From Hyphomicrobiales bacterium (lineage in GTDB: Bacteria; Pseudomonadota; Alphaproteobacteria; Rhizobiales; Rhizobiaceae), in contig UBTY01000044.1 in NCBI GenBank assembly GCA_900468535.1, forward strand, positions 89,707 to 153,706: 64,000 bases of DNA, in the 5' to 3' direction. A program made the translations under genes and the position numbers. Under the pieces are notes generated by a model, which did not search any database, was not told the DNA's origin, and worked only from the letters and a program-made list of their open reading frames with translations. Shown piece after piece: positions 1-9,228 of this stretch (within the stretch, counting starts at the first letter, position 1; each line of letters starts with the position of its first letter).

Positions 1-346
1 CGTTGCGATAGTCGTCGTAGTGCCAGTCGATGGTGCTTGCCAGCACGTCGAGCGCATGGTCGACCGACGTGACATCGGAAAAGGCGTTTGCAATTCTACA
101 CTGGATCGCCGATGCGTTCCGGTCGAACAGCGCCTTAACGATCGCGGCCTTCTCGGGGAAATATTGATAGACGGAACCGATCGGGACGTTCGCGGCAATT
201 GCCAACTCCGTCATGCGCATCGCGTTCACGCCCTTCTCGGCAATGATTGTTTCGGCTGCTGACAAGATCAGATCAAGCCGCTGAATACTGCGTTCCTGCT
301 TCGGCTTCCGACGGAGGCCAATGCGATCCAAACTTCCGACCTTCAT
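1..346 (-). CDS. TetR family transcriptional regulator (N-terminal part, cut by window edge)
   Basis: I read this reverse-strand frame directly: an ATG at 346 opens a frame that stays open for 115 codons to the window edge, so the C-terminus is missing. The N-terminus is basic (LRRKPKQERS), followed by a typical TetR helix-turn-helix: ILSAAETIIAEKGVNAMRM, then ELAIAANVPIGSVYQYFPEK. The GSVYQYFPEK recognition-helix signature is the diagnostic feature of the family. TetR proteins are DNA-binding repressors released by a small ligand; the ligand-binding half lies outside the window, so the target cannot be predicted. It is divergent from oxyR across about 380 bases. Confidence 0.85.
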   Translation of the reverse strand, partial: MKVGSLDRIGLRRKPKQERSIQRLDLILSAAETIIAEKGVNAMRMTELAIAANVPIGSVYQYFPEKAAIVKALFDRNASAIQCRIANAFSDVTSVDHALDVLASTIDWHYDDYRN

Positions 347-725
347 GTCGTTCCCATTTGTTCTATGTGGAGCGACGGAAGTGGTTCATGCCGGCGCCGT
401 TTGGCCGATATGGCATCTCAGTTCTTCACGACTCGTAAACGCGATAGTTCGGATTGTATGCATCGGTAAAAGCTAAATCAAATCTGCGCGATACACCCGA
501 ATTTGGTCTCTGTTGACGCGTGCGGTTGGTCAGAAAAATGCGCTTTTCGGCATGCTAATTTAGGCTACCGATGGCGGTCGCGGACTGATTCGCGAACGCT
601 CCGAGAACCGGTAACGTTTTCGGGCCTGACCGATGTGTTGCGACCCCGCATTTGTCGCTTCGCGGCTTGACCGGCGATAATTTCCAGCCGTATCTATCCA
701 TGCATAACGATTGGAAGAAATTATC
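347..725. other. Gene-free divergent promoter region between tetR-like gene and oxyR
   Basis: About 380 bases without a convincing gene; frames that cross it are short or antisense to oxyR. It must hold the promoters of the two divergent regulators. A GGAAGA ribosome-binding sequence at 713-718 precedes the oxyR GTG. An AT-rich stretch around 680-712 (GATAATTTCC ... TATCTATCC ... CATAACGATT) is loosely like the ATAG-n7-CTAT repeats bound by OxyR, but the match is too poor to call a site. Confidence 0.5.
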
Positions 726-1631
726 GTGCTGACCCTTCGACAGATGCGCTACTTCGATGCCCTCGCGACGACGCGCCACTTCGGCCGCGCCGCCGAGATG
801 GTGCATATCAGCCAGCCTGCGCTGTCGACGCAGATCATGGAAATGGAAGACTATCTTGGCGCCAAACTGGTGGAGCGCACCCGCCAAAGCACGATCCTGA
901 CGCCGAAGGGTGAAGAAGTGCTGCACTATGTTCGCTCGATCCTGCATCAGGTCGACCTGCTCGAGCAGACGGCGCGGAAAGGTGGGGGCACGCTCGAGGG
1001 CCTGATCCGTATCGGGATCATTCCGACCGTGGCGCCCTATCTCGTTCCGCAGTTCATCCCGCACCTTCGCGCGACCTACCCTGATGTCGAAGTGGAATTG
1101 CGCGAGGCGGTGACCGATCGGCTGATGGCCGACCTCTCCGCCGGCAAGCTTGATGCGGTGATCGCAGCACTCCCTCTCGATATCGAGGGTATCCAGACGA
1201 GACCGCTGTTTACGGACCGGTTCTTCATGGCCGTTGCCGATAACGGCGAAGCCGTACTTATGTCGCCGCTGACCGAGCACGAGGTGAATGTCGACCGGCT
1301 GCTGTTGCTGGAAGAAGGGCATTGCCTGCGCGATCAGGCGCTCGCCGTCTGCAGCGCCGGCAAGCGCAGCCTCGTCAATTTCGGGGCGACGTCGATGGCA
1401 ACCCTTCTACAGATGGTGTCGCACGACATGGGAATGACGCTGATCCCGGAGATCGCCATTCCGACCGAGACCAGCCGCAACTCCATCCGCATCGTACCGT
1501 TCGCCGATCCGCAGCCTGCCCGCGAGATCGGCCTAGCCTGGCGGCGAAGCACCCATCGCGGCAAGGAAATGGAAGCGCTGGCAGAGGCGATCGTTGCCGT
1601 CGCCCCTGCCCCGCGCGACGAAGCTTCCTGA
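726..1631 (+). CDS. oxyR: OxyR, peroxide-sensing LysR-type regulator
   Basis: A 301-residue LysR-type activator. The N-terminal winged helix-turn-helix (about residues 1-60, RHFGRAAEMVHISQPALSTQI) is followed by an effector domain. The motif LLLLEEGHCLRDQALAVCS places cysteines at about residues 200 and 209, matching C199 and C208 of E. coli OxyR, which form the peroxide-induced disulfide; this separates OxyR from other LysR proteins. An upstream TTG at 711 is possible, but the GTG at 726 has GGAAGA eight bases before it and gives the usual start MLTLRQMRYF. In many rhizobia oxyR is next to a catalase gene; here it converges on a dienelactone hydrolase gene, with the two stop codons directly adjacent. 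Confidence 0.93.
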   Translation: MLTLRQMRYFDALATTRHFGRAAEMVHISQPALSTQIMEMEDYLGAKLVERTRQSTILTPKGEEVLHYVRSILHQVDLLEQTARKGGGTLEGLIRIGIIPTVAPYLVPQFIPHLRATYPDVEVELREAVTDRLMADLSAGKLDAVIAALPLDIEGIQTRPLFTDRFFMAVADNGEAVLMSPLTEHEVNVDRLLLLEEGHCLRDQALAVCSAGKRSLVNFGATSMATLLQMVSHDMGMTLIPEIAIPTETSRNSIRIVPFADPQPAREIGLAWRRSTHRGKEMEALAEAIVAVAPAPRDEAS

Positions 1632-2507
1632 TCAGGCGAGGTTCTTCTTCAGGAATTCGACCGTCCTGCCCCAAGCGAGATCGGCGGCCTTCTTGTCGTA
1701 ACGGGCCGACGACGTATCGTTGTTGAAGGCGTGATTGACACCGTCGTAGACGAAGATCTGGAAGTCCTTGCCGTTTTCCTGGAGCGCTTTCTTGTAGGCG
1801 TCGATGCCGGCGTTGATGCGGTCGTCCAGACCGGCATAGTGGAGCATCAGAGCCGCCTTGATGCCCGGCACGTCGGCCGCCTTGGGCTGGGCTCCGTAAT
1901 ATGCGACACCCGCCTTCAACTCCGGCGACTTGGTGGCGAAGTCGTTGACCAGACCGCCACCCCAGCAAAAGCCGATGACCCCGACCTTGCCGTTGGAATT
2001 GTCGAGCTTGCTCAGATAGGCAAGCGTCGCTTCGGCGTTCGCCACCGTGGCCGGACGGTCGAGTGCGCTGAACATCTCGCGCGCCTTGTCCTCATTCTCG
2101 GGCGTGCCGCCTTGTGGCGAAAGAAAATCCGGCGCCAGCGCGATAAAGCCCTCGAGAGCCATGCGGCGAGCGACGTCCTTGATGTGCGGATTGAGGCCGC
2201 GATTCTCGTGGATGACGATGACCGCGCCGAGCTTGCCCGATGCGTCCTTCGGCTCGACAAGATAGCCCTTCATTTCGCCGGATCCGCCGGGATAGGTTAC
2301 GTCCTTCGCGACCAGCCTGGGATCCTCGGCTGCGATCATGTCTGCGCTCGCCTTGTTGGCGGCGAGCATTGGGGCGATGACCGCCGCAGCACCCGCCGAC
2401 CCCGCCAGCTTCGTCAGCTTGTCCATGAAGTTGCGGCGGTCGAGGGTGAGATGCGTATATTCGTCGTAGGCGTTGATCATCGCCTGCGTGATTTCCGGCT
2501 TGTCCAT
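1632..2507 (-). CDS. Dienelactone hydrolase family protein (probable Tat-exported)
   Basis: A 291-residue alpha/beta hydrolase of the dienelactone hydrolase/carboxymethylenebutenolidase family. Catalytic residues visible: nucleophile Cys181 in GFCWGG, Asp in GLDDRI (228-229) and His259 in VNHAF; HENRG near 100 matches the family's conserved glutamate region. Unlike the roughly 230-residue cytosolic enzymes it has an N-terminal extension with a twin-arginine-like segment (DRRNFMDKLTKLAGSAGAAA, residues 23-42) followed by a hydrophobic stretch, so it may be exported by Tat, like YghX-type proteins. The substrate is unknown. It converges on oxyR without a spacer, so a shared role in oxidative stress is only a guess from position. 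Confidence 0.85.
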   Translation of the reverse strand: MDKPEITQAMINAYDEYTHLTLDRRNFMDKLTKLAGSAGAAAVIAPMLAANKASADMIAAEDPRLVAKDVTYPGGSGEMKGYLVEPKDASGKLGAVIVIHENRGLNPHIKDVARRMALEGFIALAPDFLSPQGGTPENEDKAREMFSALDRPATVANAEATLAYLSKLDNSNGKVGVIGFCWGGGLVNDFATKSPELKAGVAYYGAQPKAADVPGIKAALMLHYAGLDDRINAGIDAYKKALQENGKDFQIFVYDGVNHAFNNDTSSARYDKKAADLAWGRTVEFLKKNLA

Positions 2508-2599
2508 TTGGGGCCTCCTGTTCCCTACCCAGAGTTTCCGAGGGAAAACATAGGACAGCCACCGGTAACGCGATTACAAAACTGCGTTACTTCAAACGC

Positions 2600-3022
2600 T
2601 CAGCCGTTGGGAAAGGTCATCCAGACGGCAAGCCAGACCCACATGACACCGAGGACAACATAGCCCGCGCCAAACAGGGGGCTGCGGTAGCGCATGTTGT
2701 TGCTCGTCACGTGCACTGCCGCGTGGAGATAGCGAAGGGCCACGAAGATCCAGGCCAGCACCACGGCAACGATGTTGTCCGCTTCGGTGATGTAGAGCAG
2801 AACGCAGCAGGCATAGAAGAGCACGGGCAATTCGAACTGGTTGGCGAGGCTGTTCTTGACGAACAGGCTCTCCTGAGGCTCCGAGCGATTTTCGCGGTAG
2901 TCGGAGATGGCAACCTTGCCGGCGCGAAGCATCCGCATGCGGCGGAAACCGAGGAGCATGTACAGTCCATAGACCAGCGCTGCGTGGGCTATAATGGGCC
3001 AGAACATCTCGTAGCCGGTCAT
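2600..3022 (-). CDS. MAPEG family membrane protein
   Basis: A 140-residue integral membrane protein with about four transmembrane segments (residues 6-24, 62-80, 83-100, 118-136) and the MAPEG-like region NSLANQFELPVLFYACCVLLY followed by ALRYLHAAVHVTSNNMRYR. MAPEG proteins are membrane-bound eicosanoid and glutathione-metabolism relatives; bacterial members are mostly uncharacterised. The gene lies between the dienelactone hydrolase and a small membrane protein, all on the minus strand, but with gaps of about 90 and 130 bases, so an operon is not assured. The product class is fairly sure, the function is not known. Confidence 0.8.
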   Translation of the reverse strand: MTGYEMFWPIIAHAALVYGLYMLLGFRRMRMLRAGKVAISDYRENRSEPQESLFVKNSLANQFELPVLFYACCVLLYITEADNIVAVVLAWIFVALRYLHAAVHVTSNNMRYRSPLFGAGYVVLGVMWVWLAVWMTFPNG

Positions 3023-3154
3023 ATGGTCTTCTCCTTGACGCCTTTGCTTGAGCTGAGCGCTGTAGAGGAAAAAAGCTGGGCTTTCCAGTCACATGGTGGA
3101 GATTGCGGCAATGCGCCCCTTGCCCGGGGCAGGGGCAATACGCCCTCCCTGGGG

Positions 3155-3718
3155 TCAGCGGTGCTCACGCTGGCCGAGGGCCATGTAGCGAATGATCGCG
3201 AAGCGCACGATGAGGATCAGGCAGACGGCAAGGCTTGCGAATTTCAGCTTTGTCATCCAGGGCAGGATAGCGGCCGCGAATGACGCCGAGGTACTGTCTC
3301 CGAACGCGATCAGGCTCGATATGTTCTCACCATAGTCCGCAACACCGTAGACGAACGGCAACGCATAGATCGCCTTCAGCACCAGAGAACCGGTCGGGCG
3401 AGCCTGATCCGGCATTGCCGCCCGCAGCCGCAGAATGACGAGGAAAAGAAGTGTCGCCAGCAGGGCGGGAAAGATCAGCTCAGGGCCAAAATACATTGCC
3501 CTCAGCAGATTGTCGGCGACCTCGTTCTGCTCGAGCAATCGCTGCATTCGCCCGACGGTCAGTTCATCGTAACCGGCGAAATAGACATCGAGGACCGCCT
3601 GGCCGGTCTCGTGCTTGAAGGGGACGACAAAGCCGAATGTCGTCCATGCAAGCACGCCCAGGCAGAGGGCTGCGAGCAGCGCGATAATCCAGAGCGGAAT
3701 ACGGCTGCCCGCGTTCAT
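3155..3718 (-). CDS. Small integral membrane protein of unknown function
   Basis: A 187-residue protein with a membrane segment at the N-terminus (about 9-30), two more at about 75-97 and 112-128, and one near 150-175. Between the first two lies a soluble loop with DELTVGRMQRLLEQNEVADNLLRAMYFG. I do not recognise the family. Its start is two bases downstream of the guaB stop on the same strand, so it is probably transcribed with guaB. The tight spacing and normal codon use make it a real gene. Confidence 0.7.
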   Translation of the reverse strand: MNAGSRIPLWIIALLAALCLGVLAWTTFGFVVPFKHETGQAVLDVYFAGYDELTVGRMQRLLEQNEVADNLLRAMYFGPELIFPALLATLLFLVILRLRAAMPDQARPTGSLVLKAIYALPFVYGVADYGENISSLIAFGDSTSASFAAAILPWMTKLKFASLAVCLILIVRFAIIRYMALGQREHR

Positions 3719-3720
3719 TC

Positions 3721-5205
3721 TCAGCCGCCAGCGCTCGGATAGTTCGGGCTCTCGCGGGTGATCGTCACATCATGCGGATGGCTTTCGCGAAGACCGGCAC
3801 CGGAGATGCGGACGAACGTCGCGCGCTCCTGGAAGTCCTTGATGTCCTTGCCACCGACGTAGCCCATGGCAGCCTTGAGGCCGCCTGCGAGCTGATGCAG
3901 CACACCCGATACCGGACCCTTGTAGGGGACCTGGCCTTCGATGCCTTCAGGCACGAGCTTCAACGTGTCACGCACTTCGGCCTGGAAGTAACGGTCTGCC
4001 GAGCCGCGCGCCATGGCACCGACGGAGCCCATGCCGCGATAGGCTTTGAACGAACGGCCCTGGTAGAGGTAGACTTCGCCCGGGCTTTCATCCGTGCCTG
4101 CGAGCAGCGAACCGATCATGACGGCGGATGCACCCGATGCGATCGCCTTGGCGACATCGCCGGAGAACTTGATACCGCCGTCAGCGATAACCGGGACATC
4201 CTGCGCACGTGCCGCCTCGACGGCAGACATGATGGCGGCGAGCTGTGGAACGCCGACGCCGGCGACAATGCGGGTCGTGCAGATAGAGCCCGGACCGATA
4301 CCGACCTTGACGGCATCCGCACCGGCATCGATCAGCGCCTTGGTGCCATCTGAGGTCGCGACGTTGCCGGCCATGACCCGCACGGAATTGGAGAGCTTCT
4401 TTACGCGCGCCACGGCATTCAGAACGCCCTGCGAATGGCCATGCGCGGTATCGACGACGAGAAGGTCGACGCCGGCTTCGATCAGGCGCTCGGCACGATC
4501 GAAACCATCATCGCCGACGCCAACGGCGGCAGCAGCGCGGAGGCGGCCCTGCGCATCCTTCGACGCGTTCGGGTTGAGCTGCGACTTTTCGATATCCTTG
4601 ACAGTGATGAGGCCGACGCAACGGCCTTCGCCATCCACCACCAGCAGCTTCTCGATGCGGTGCGCGTGCAGCAGGCGCTTGGCTTCCTGCTGGTCGACGC
4701 TTTCCTTGACGGTGACGAGGTTCTCGCGCGTCATCAGTTCGTAGATCTTCTGCTTCGGATCGGAGGCGAAGCGGACGTCGCGGTTGGTCAGGATGCCGAC
4801 GAGGCGGCCGGTCTTTTCAACGACAGGAATACCGGAGATGCTGTGGATCTTCATGAGCGCCAGCGCATCGGCGAGCGTCGCGTCAGGGCCGATCGTCACT
4901 GGGTTGACGACCATGCCGCTTTCGAACTTCTTGACCTGGCGGACCTGCTCGGCCTGCTCGGCCGGCGTCAGGTTCTTGTGGATGACGCCGAGGCCGCCGG
5001 CCTGCGCCATGGCGATCGCGAGGCGGCTTTCCGTGACGGTGTCCATGGCCGAAGAGATGATCGGAATGTTCAGTTCGAAATCGGTTGCGATGCGGGTTGC
5101 AACGCTCGTCTGACCGGGCAGAACCTCGGAATGACCGGGCTGCAGGAGCACATCATCGAAGGTGAGTGCGTCCAAACCGGTTGGCGTTTCTATGATGCGA
5201 GCCAT
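3721..5205 (-). CDS. guaB: Inosine-5'-monophosphate dehydrogenase
   Basis: A 494-residue enzyme converting IMP to XMP with NAD+, the committed step of GMP synthesis. Seen: N-terminal LTFDDVLLQP, two CBS domains (about 95-210; VNPVTIGPDATLADALALM and ENLVTVKESVDQQEAK), the catalytic loop GPGSICTTRIVAGVGVPQ with the nucleophilic Cys, IADGGIKFSGD phosphate-binding region, and the mobile flap YRGMGS. The frame could open at a TTG at 5211, but the ATG at 5205 (MARIIETPTG) has AAGGAA seven bases upstream and is chosen. Length matches the family. Confidence 0.97.
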   Translation of the reverse strand: MARIIETPTGLDALTFDDVLLQPGHSEVLPGQTSVATRIATDFELNIPIISSAMDTVTESRLAIAMAQAGGLGVIHKNLTPAEQAEQVRQVKKFESGMVVNPVTIGPDATLADALALMKIHSISGIPVVEKTGRLVGILTNRDVRFASDPKQKIYELMTRENLVTVKESVDQQEAKRLLHAHRIEKLLVVDGEGRCVGLITVKDIEKSQLNPNASKDAQGRLRAAAAVGVGDDGFDRAERLIEAGVDLLVVDTAHGHSQGVLNAVARVKKLSNSVRVMAGNVATSDGTKALIDAGADAVKVGIGPGSICTTRIVAGVGVPQLAAIMSAVEAARAQDVPVIADGGIKFSGDVAKAIASGASAVMIGSLLAGTDESPGEVYLYQGRSFKAYRGMGSVGAMARGSADRYFQAEVRDTLKLVPEGIEGQVPYKGPVSGVLHQLAGGLKAAMGYVGGKDIKDFQERATFVRISGAGLRESHPHDVTITRESPNYPSAGG

Positions 5206-5333
5206 GGCCAATTTCCTTCAATTAAGAAAAGTGCAACGCCTCCCGGAACGAATCGTCCGCACCGGCGGTGTGCAAGGGTTGCTTTGGAAGTTGGCGAGGG
5301 CTGGTAACACGTCTATGACAGGAAGGGAATAGC

Positions 5334-5358
5334 AAAAAGCCCGGCGTGTCCGCCGGGC
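5334..5358 (-). terminator. Intrinsic terminator after the metallo-beta-lactamase-fold gene
   Basis: Perfect 8-bp stem GCCCGGCG / CGCCGGGC with loop TGTC (5339-5358), followed in minus-strand sense by a run of five T (complement of 5334-5338). It sits 26 bases after the stop of the gene ending at 5384 and separates it from guaB. Confidence 0.85.
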
Positions 5359-5383
5359 CTGGTATGGCTGCCATGCAGCGACT

Positions 5384-6376
5384 TCACAGGTCGAACTGAT
5401 AGGTCTTCGGAACGAAGCGATAGCCGTCCTCATAGGTCTCCACGAAGCCGACCGAAGGGAACGGCATGTGGTAGCCGACAAAGGCAATCTTCTCGGCGGC
5501 GATCATGCCGAACACCTTGCGACGGGTGGCAGCAGCCTGGGCCTTGTCCATATCGAAACGAACCTCCCAGTCGGGCTTCTGCAGCGACAGGATATAGTGA
5601 TTGGCGGTATCGCCCGTTGCCACGAGGCGCTTGCCCTCTGATTCGACGTGGAAAACCATGTGACCCTGCGTGTGGCCCGGCGCCAGCATCGCGGTGATAC
5701 CGCCTGCAATGGTGCCGCCATCGCCAATGAACGTCGCCTTTTCGGCAAGGGGCACCACGTTGGCGAGAACCGCCTTGTGGCCGCCTTCGGCCGGTGTGCC
5801 CTCGCGGGCCTTGTCCGTCCAGAAGTCATACTCGATCTGGCCGATGACATAGCGGGCATTCTTGAAGGCAGGAGCGCCGCCTTCCAGCAGACCGCCGATG
5901 TGATCGCCGTGCAGGTGCGTCAGCGCGACCACCGTAATGTCGTCAGGCGAATATCCAGCCGCCTTGAGCCCGGAAAGAAGCAGGCCACTGCCGCGGGCGC
6001 GACCACCTTCACCAAAGCCGGTATCCACGAGGATCACATCCGAACCGGTATCGATCAGCGTTGGAGCGTAAGAGTTGACGAACTTATCAGCCGGCAGGAA
6101 ATTCTTCGCGAGCAGTTCCTGGACAGTCTCCGGCTTCTGGTTGGTCCCGAAGGTTTCATAGGGTTTCTCGGCAATCGTTGCGCCGTCCTTGAAGACGGTG
6201 AACTTGTAGGAGCCCAGCTTGAACTGATTGAATTGGGGCTGCGGTGTCGCATCCATCTTGGCGTTATCTCCACTTGCGGCCATCGCGGCCGTTCCTTTCA
6301 AAATCATCGGCGCAGCCAGCAGGCCAATGCCTGCAGCAAACAGCGTGCGCCGTCTCATCCCCAGCGGTGCGGTCAT
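5384..6376 (-). CDS. MBL-fold metallohydrolase with Tat signal
   Basis: A 330-residue metallo-beta-lactamase-fold hydrolase. The zinc motif HLHGDH is at residues 154-159 (THLHGDHIGG), a later His ligand in APGHTQGH and an Asp in ATGDTANH complete a binuclear site. The N-terminus MRRRTLFAAGIGLLAAPMI is an RR-type signal, so the enzyme should be folded in the cytosol and exported by Tat. Relatives include lactonases and alkyl-sulfatase-like enzymes, but the substrate cannot be told. It has its own terminator and is divergent from an exporter gene across about 250 bases. Confidence 0.85.
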   Translation of the reverse strand: MTAPLGMRRRTLFAAGIGLLAAPMILKGTAAMAASGDNAKMDATPQPQFNQFKLGSYKFTVFKDGATIAEKPYETFGTNQKPETVQELLAKNFLPADKFVNSYAPTLIDTGSDVILVDTGFGEGGRARGSGLLLSGLKAAGYSPDDITVVALTHLHGDHIGGLLEGGAPAFKNARYVIGQIEYDFWTDKAREGTPAEGGHKAVLANVVPLAEKATFIGDGGTIAGGITAMLAPGHTQGHMVFHVESEGKRLVATGDTANHYILSLQKPDWEVRFDMDKAQAAATRRKVFGMIAAEKIAFVGYHMPFPSVGFVETYEDGYRFVPKTYQFDL

Positions 6377-6630
6377 GTCCCCATCCTTCCAATAACGTGC
6401 GGCGTCTTCGCCGCAACCCCCAAAATCGGAACCGGCCCGCCGCTTATCGCAACGAGCCGAAACAAACAGATGTCAATTTCGGGCACTACAACCTGAGCGC
6501 AAGCCGTCTCACGCAGACGTGATGCAAACGTGTTTGCGAACGGGAATGAGGGGTTGGCAGCCGCGCTACCTAGGAATACAGAGCACTGGCTTTCCGAGCC
6601 GCCTTCGCAAGACCTTCAAGGCATTCGCGC

Positions 6631-8055
6631 ATGAACCGCATCGTTCCGCTGATCCTCGCCGTCGCTCTCTTCATGGAGCAGATGGATTCCACCGTCATTT
6701 CGACAGCCCTCCCCGCCATTGCCAACGATCTCCACGTCGGACCGATCACGCTGAAGCTGGCGCTGACGTCCTACATGGTGTCGCTTGCGGTGTTCATTCC
6801 GATCAGCGGATGGATGGCGGACAGGTTCGGCGCCAAGCGCATCTTCCGCCTCGCCATCTGCGTCTTCGTCATCGGCTCGATCTGCTGCGCGGCCTCCTCC
6901 GGCCTGATCGAGTTCGTCGTCGCCCGCTTCCTGCAGGGCATGGGCGGCGCGATGATGACGCCGGTCGGACGCCTGGTGCTGCTCAGGACAACAAAGCGCA
7001 GCGAGTTGGTTTCAGCAATGGCGTTGCTGACCATTCCGGCATTGGTCGGGCCGCTTGCCGGACCGCCGCTCGGCGGTTTCATCACCACCTACTTCACCTG
7101 GCACTGGATCTTTCTGATCAACGTGCCGGTCGGCATTATCGGCGTCTGGCTCGCAACGATCTTCCTGCCGGAAGTCGAAGCGACCGCGCCGCCGAAACTT
7201 GACGTCGTCGGCTTCGTGCTGACGTCGTTTTCGGCGGCCGGCGTGGTCTTCGGCCTCTCCGTCGTCAGCCTGCCAGCACTGCCGCCTGTGATCGGCATTA
7301 CGGCAACTGTGATCGGTCTCGCTTGCGGATTTCTCTACGTGCGCCACGCCAAACGGCATCCGGCGCCGATCCTCAACTTGAAACTCTTCAAGAACCCGAC
7401 GTTCCGGGCATCGACCACGGGCGGTACGCTGTTTCGCATCTGTATCGGCGCCATGCCCTTTCTAACGCCATTGATGCTGCAGCTCGGTTTCGGCCTGACG
7501 CCGTTTCAATCGGGCCTTATCACCTTTGCCGGCGCGATCGGGGCGATCACTACCAAGTTCATAGCGCGTCGCGTCTTTGCCGCAGCCGGCTTCCGCACGA
7601 CGCTGCTCTCGGCCGCAGCTGTCACTACCATCGTTACCGTCGCAACCGGCTTCTTTACGCCGCAGACGCCGCATCTGGTGATCATCGCGATCCTTCTGGT
7701 CGGAGGCTTCTCACGATCGTTCTTCTTTACCGGCGTCAATGCGCTGGCCTTTGCCGACATCGACGATGCGCAGGCCAGCCAGGCGACGTCGATGAGTTCT
7801 GTCATGCAGCAGATCAGTCTAGCTCTCGGCGTCGCCGTTGCCGCCGCGATTCTGGAAACCTCGATCTATTTCCGTGGCGAAGCGCTGCAGGTGGCCGACT
7901 TCCATATCGCCTTCTACGTGATCGCAATCCTGACGGTCGTGGCAACCATCCCCTTCATCCGGATGGACAAGAGCGCCGGCGCACTCGTATCCGGCCACCG
8001 CGCCGCGCGGGTGACGCCAGCGACCATCGAAGCCGAACAGCAGGCCGTGAAGTAA
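6631..8055 (+). CDS. MFS multidrug exporter, DHA2 (EmrB/QacA) type
   Basis: A 474-residue major facilitator protein. The first segment has the DHA2 signature QMDSTVISTALPAIANDL (motif D1), motif A appears as GWMADRFGAKRIFR near residue 65, and the antiporter motif C as ALVGPLAGPPLGGFI near 140. Around 12-14 hydrophobic spans are visible. DHA2 proteins extrude amphiphilic drugs by proton antiport. There is no linked EmrA-like membrane fusion gene, so it probably acts alone in the inner membrane. The start ATG at 6631 has no strong ribosome site, and the start is therefore less sure than the identity. Confidence 0.88.
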   Translation: MNRIVPLILAVALFMEQMDSTVISTALPAIANDLHVGPITLKLALTSYMVSLAVFIPISGWMADRFGAKRIFRLAICVFVIGSICCAASSGLIEFVVARFLQGMGGAMMTPVGRLVLLRTTKRSELVSAMALLTIPALVGPLAGPPLGGFITTYFTWHWIFLINVPVGIIGVWLATIFLPEVEATAPPKLDVVGFVLTSFSAAGVVFGLSVVSLPALPPVIGITATVIGLACGFLYVRHAKRHPAPILNLKLFKNPTFRASTTGGTLFRICIGAMPFLTPLMLQLGFGLTPFQSGLITFAGAIGAITTKFIARRVFAAAGFRTTLLSAAAVTTIVTVATGFFTPQTPHLVIIAILLVGGFSRSFFFTGVNALAFADIDDAQASQATSMSSVMQQISLALGVAVAAAILETSIYFRGEALQVADFHIAFYVIAILTVVATIPFIRMDKSAGALVSGHRAARVTPATIEAEQQAVK

Positions 8056-8057
8056 GC

Positions 8058-8441
8058 TTATTCCGGGTTCTCGCAGACGGCGCTTAGCTTGTTGCCATCG
8101 GGATCGCGGACATAGGCAGCGTAGAAATTGGCATGGAACGGCCGCAAGCCTGGCGCTCCCTCGTCAATGCCTCCTGCAGCAAGCGCCGCGGCATGAAACG
8201 CATCGACGTCGGCGCGCCGCTCGGCATGGAGTGCCACCATCGAGCCGTTGCCGTTCGAGGCCCGCCTGCGGTTGAATGGCGTGACGATCCAGAGCCGGCA
8301 GCGCGTGTCGCCGTCGGCGGAGTAGCCGATCTCTTCTTCCGAGTGGCGCTGGCGTCGATAACCGAGAAGCGGCAGGACGATATCGTAGAACCGCCGTGCC
8401 TGATCGATGTCGTTGGTTCCGAGGGTAACGTATAGAAGCAT
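8058..8441 (-). CDS. VOC family (glyoxalase/bleomycin-resistance fold) protein
   Basis: A 127-residue single vicinal-oxygen-chelate domain: MLLYVTLGTNDIDQARRFYDIVLPLLGY at the start and the C-terminal YAAYVRDPDGNKLSAVCE strand. The frame is open further upstream (to 8495), but the family normally begins at the first beta strand, so the ATG at 8441 is chosen. Such proteins include glyoxalases, dioxygenases and antibiotic-binding proteins; function is not predictable. It converges on the exporter gene with only two bases between stop codons. Confidence 0.8.
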   Translation of the reverse strand: MLLYVTLGTNDIDQARRFYDIVLPLLGYRRQRHSEEEIGYSADGDTRCRLWIVTPFNRRRASNGNGSMVALHAERRADVDAFHAAALAAGGIDEGAPGLRPFHANFYAAYVRDPDGNKLSAVCENPE

Positions 8442-8498
8442 GATGGCCGGGCATTCCAAGTCTTGGGAGATCATCATCGCCCAAGAACAGCCCAAAGA

Positions 8499-9218
8499 TC
8501 AAGCTTCCGTAACGTCAGGTTCGGCTTGCCGCCCCTTGAAGTGCTTCGCGAGCAGGAACATTTCGACCGATTCGGCCCGCGACGATGCCGGCTTGACGTG
8601 GACAACCTGCTTGAAATGCCGCTTCAGCATGTTGAGAAGATCGCGCTCGGTGCCACCCTGGAAGGTCTTCGCGAGGAAATGGCCGCCCTCGCCCAGCACC
8701 TCGATGGCGAAATGAGCCGCCACTTCGCAGAGATGCATGGTACGCAGGTGGTCGGTGCGATGATGGCCGGTCGTTGGCGCCGCCATGTCCGAAATCACCA
8801 GATCCGGCGTACCGCCGACAGCTTCGATCAGCTGCGCCGGTGCCGAAGGCTCGAGGAAGTCTAACTGCAGGATCTTGACGCCCGGCAGTTGATCCATCTC
8901 CAGGAAGTCGATCGCGGCGACGCGGACGTCCTCATCCGTGGACCCCGTGACCTTGGCAGCGATCTGCGACCAGCTGCCTGGGGCAGCGCCAAGGTCGATG
9001 ATACGGCGCGCGCCCTTCAGGATGCCGTGCTTCTCGTCGATCTCCAGCAGCTTGAAGGCGGCGCGTGCGCGATAGCCCTCAAGCTGGGCACGCTGCACGT
9101 AGGGATCGTTGATGTGACGCTGCAGCCACTGCCGCGACGACGCCTTCATCTTCTTGTTCTTGACGCGCTGGCCGAGTTTGCGGCCGGTGCGGTTGCCCGC
9201 AATCGTTGGCTTCGCCAT
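8499..9218 (-). CDS. rlmE: 23S rRNA (uridine-2'-O) methyltransferase RlmE (FtsJ/RrmJ)
   Basis: A 239-residue SAM-dependent methyltransferase that modifies U2552 of 23S rRNA in the large subunit. Seen: RARAAFKLLEID with the catalytic Lys at about 56, SAM motif DLGAAPGSWSQ (75-85), ISDMAAPTTG with the catalytic Asp, and HFLAKTFQGG with the second Lys, completing the K-D-K set; SSRAESVEMFLLA at the end is family-typical. It is 10 bases downstream of the Ppx/GppA gene, an arrangement I recall from other rhizobia, and very likely cotranscribed with it. Confidence 0.95.
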   Translation of the reverse strand: MAKPTIAGNRTGRKLGQRVKNKKMKASSRQWLQRHINDPYVQRAQLEGYRARAAFKLLEIDEKHGILKGARRIIDLGAAPGSWSQIAAKVTGSTDEDVRVAAIDFLEMDQLPGVKILQLDFLEPSAPAQLIEAVGGTPDLVISDMAAPTTGHHRTDHLRTMHLCEVAAHFAIEVLGEGGHFLAKTFQGGTERDLLNMLKRHFKQVVHVKPASSRAESVEMFLLAKHFKGRQAEPDVTEA

Positions 9219-9228
9219 TGCCTGTCCC

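Noticed and set aside
680..712. OxyR autoregulatory site
   Set aside because: Only isolated ATAA/CTAT fragments, not the four-element spacing.
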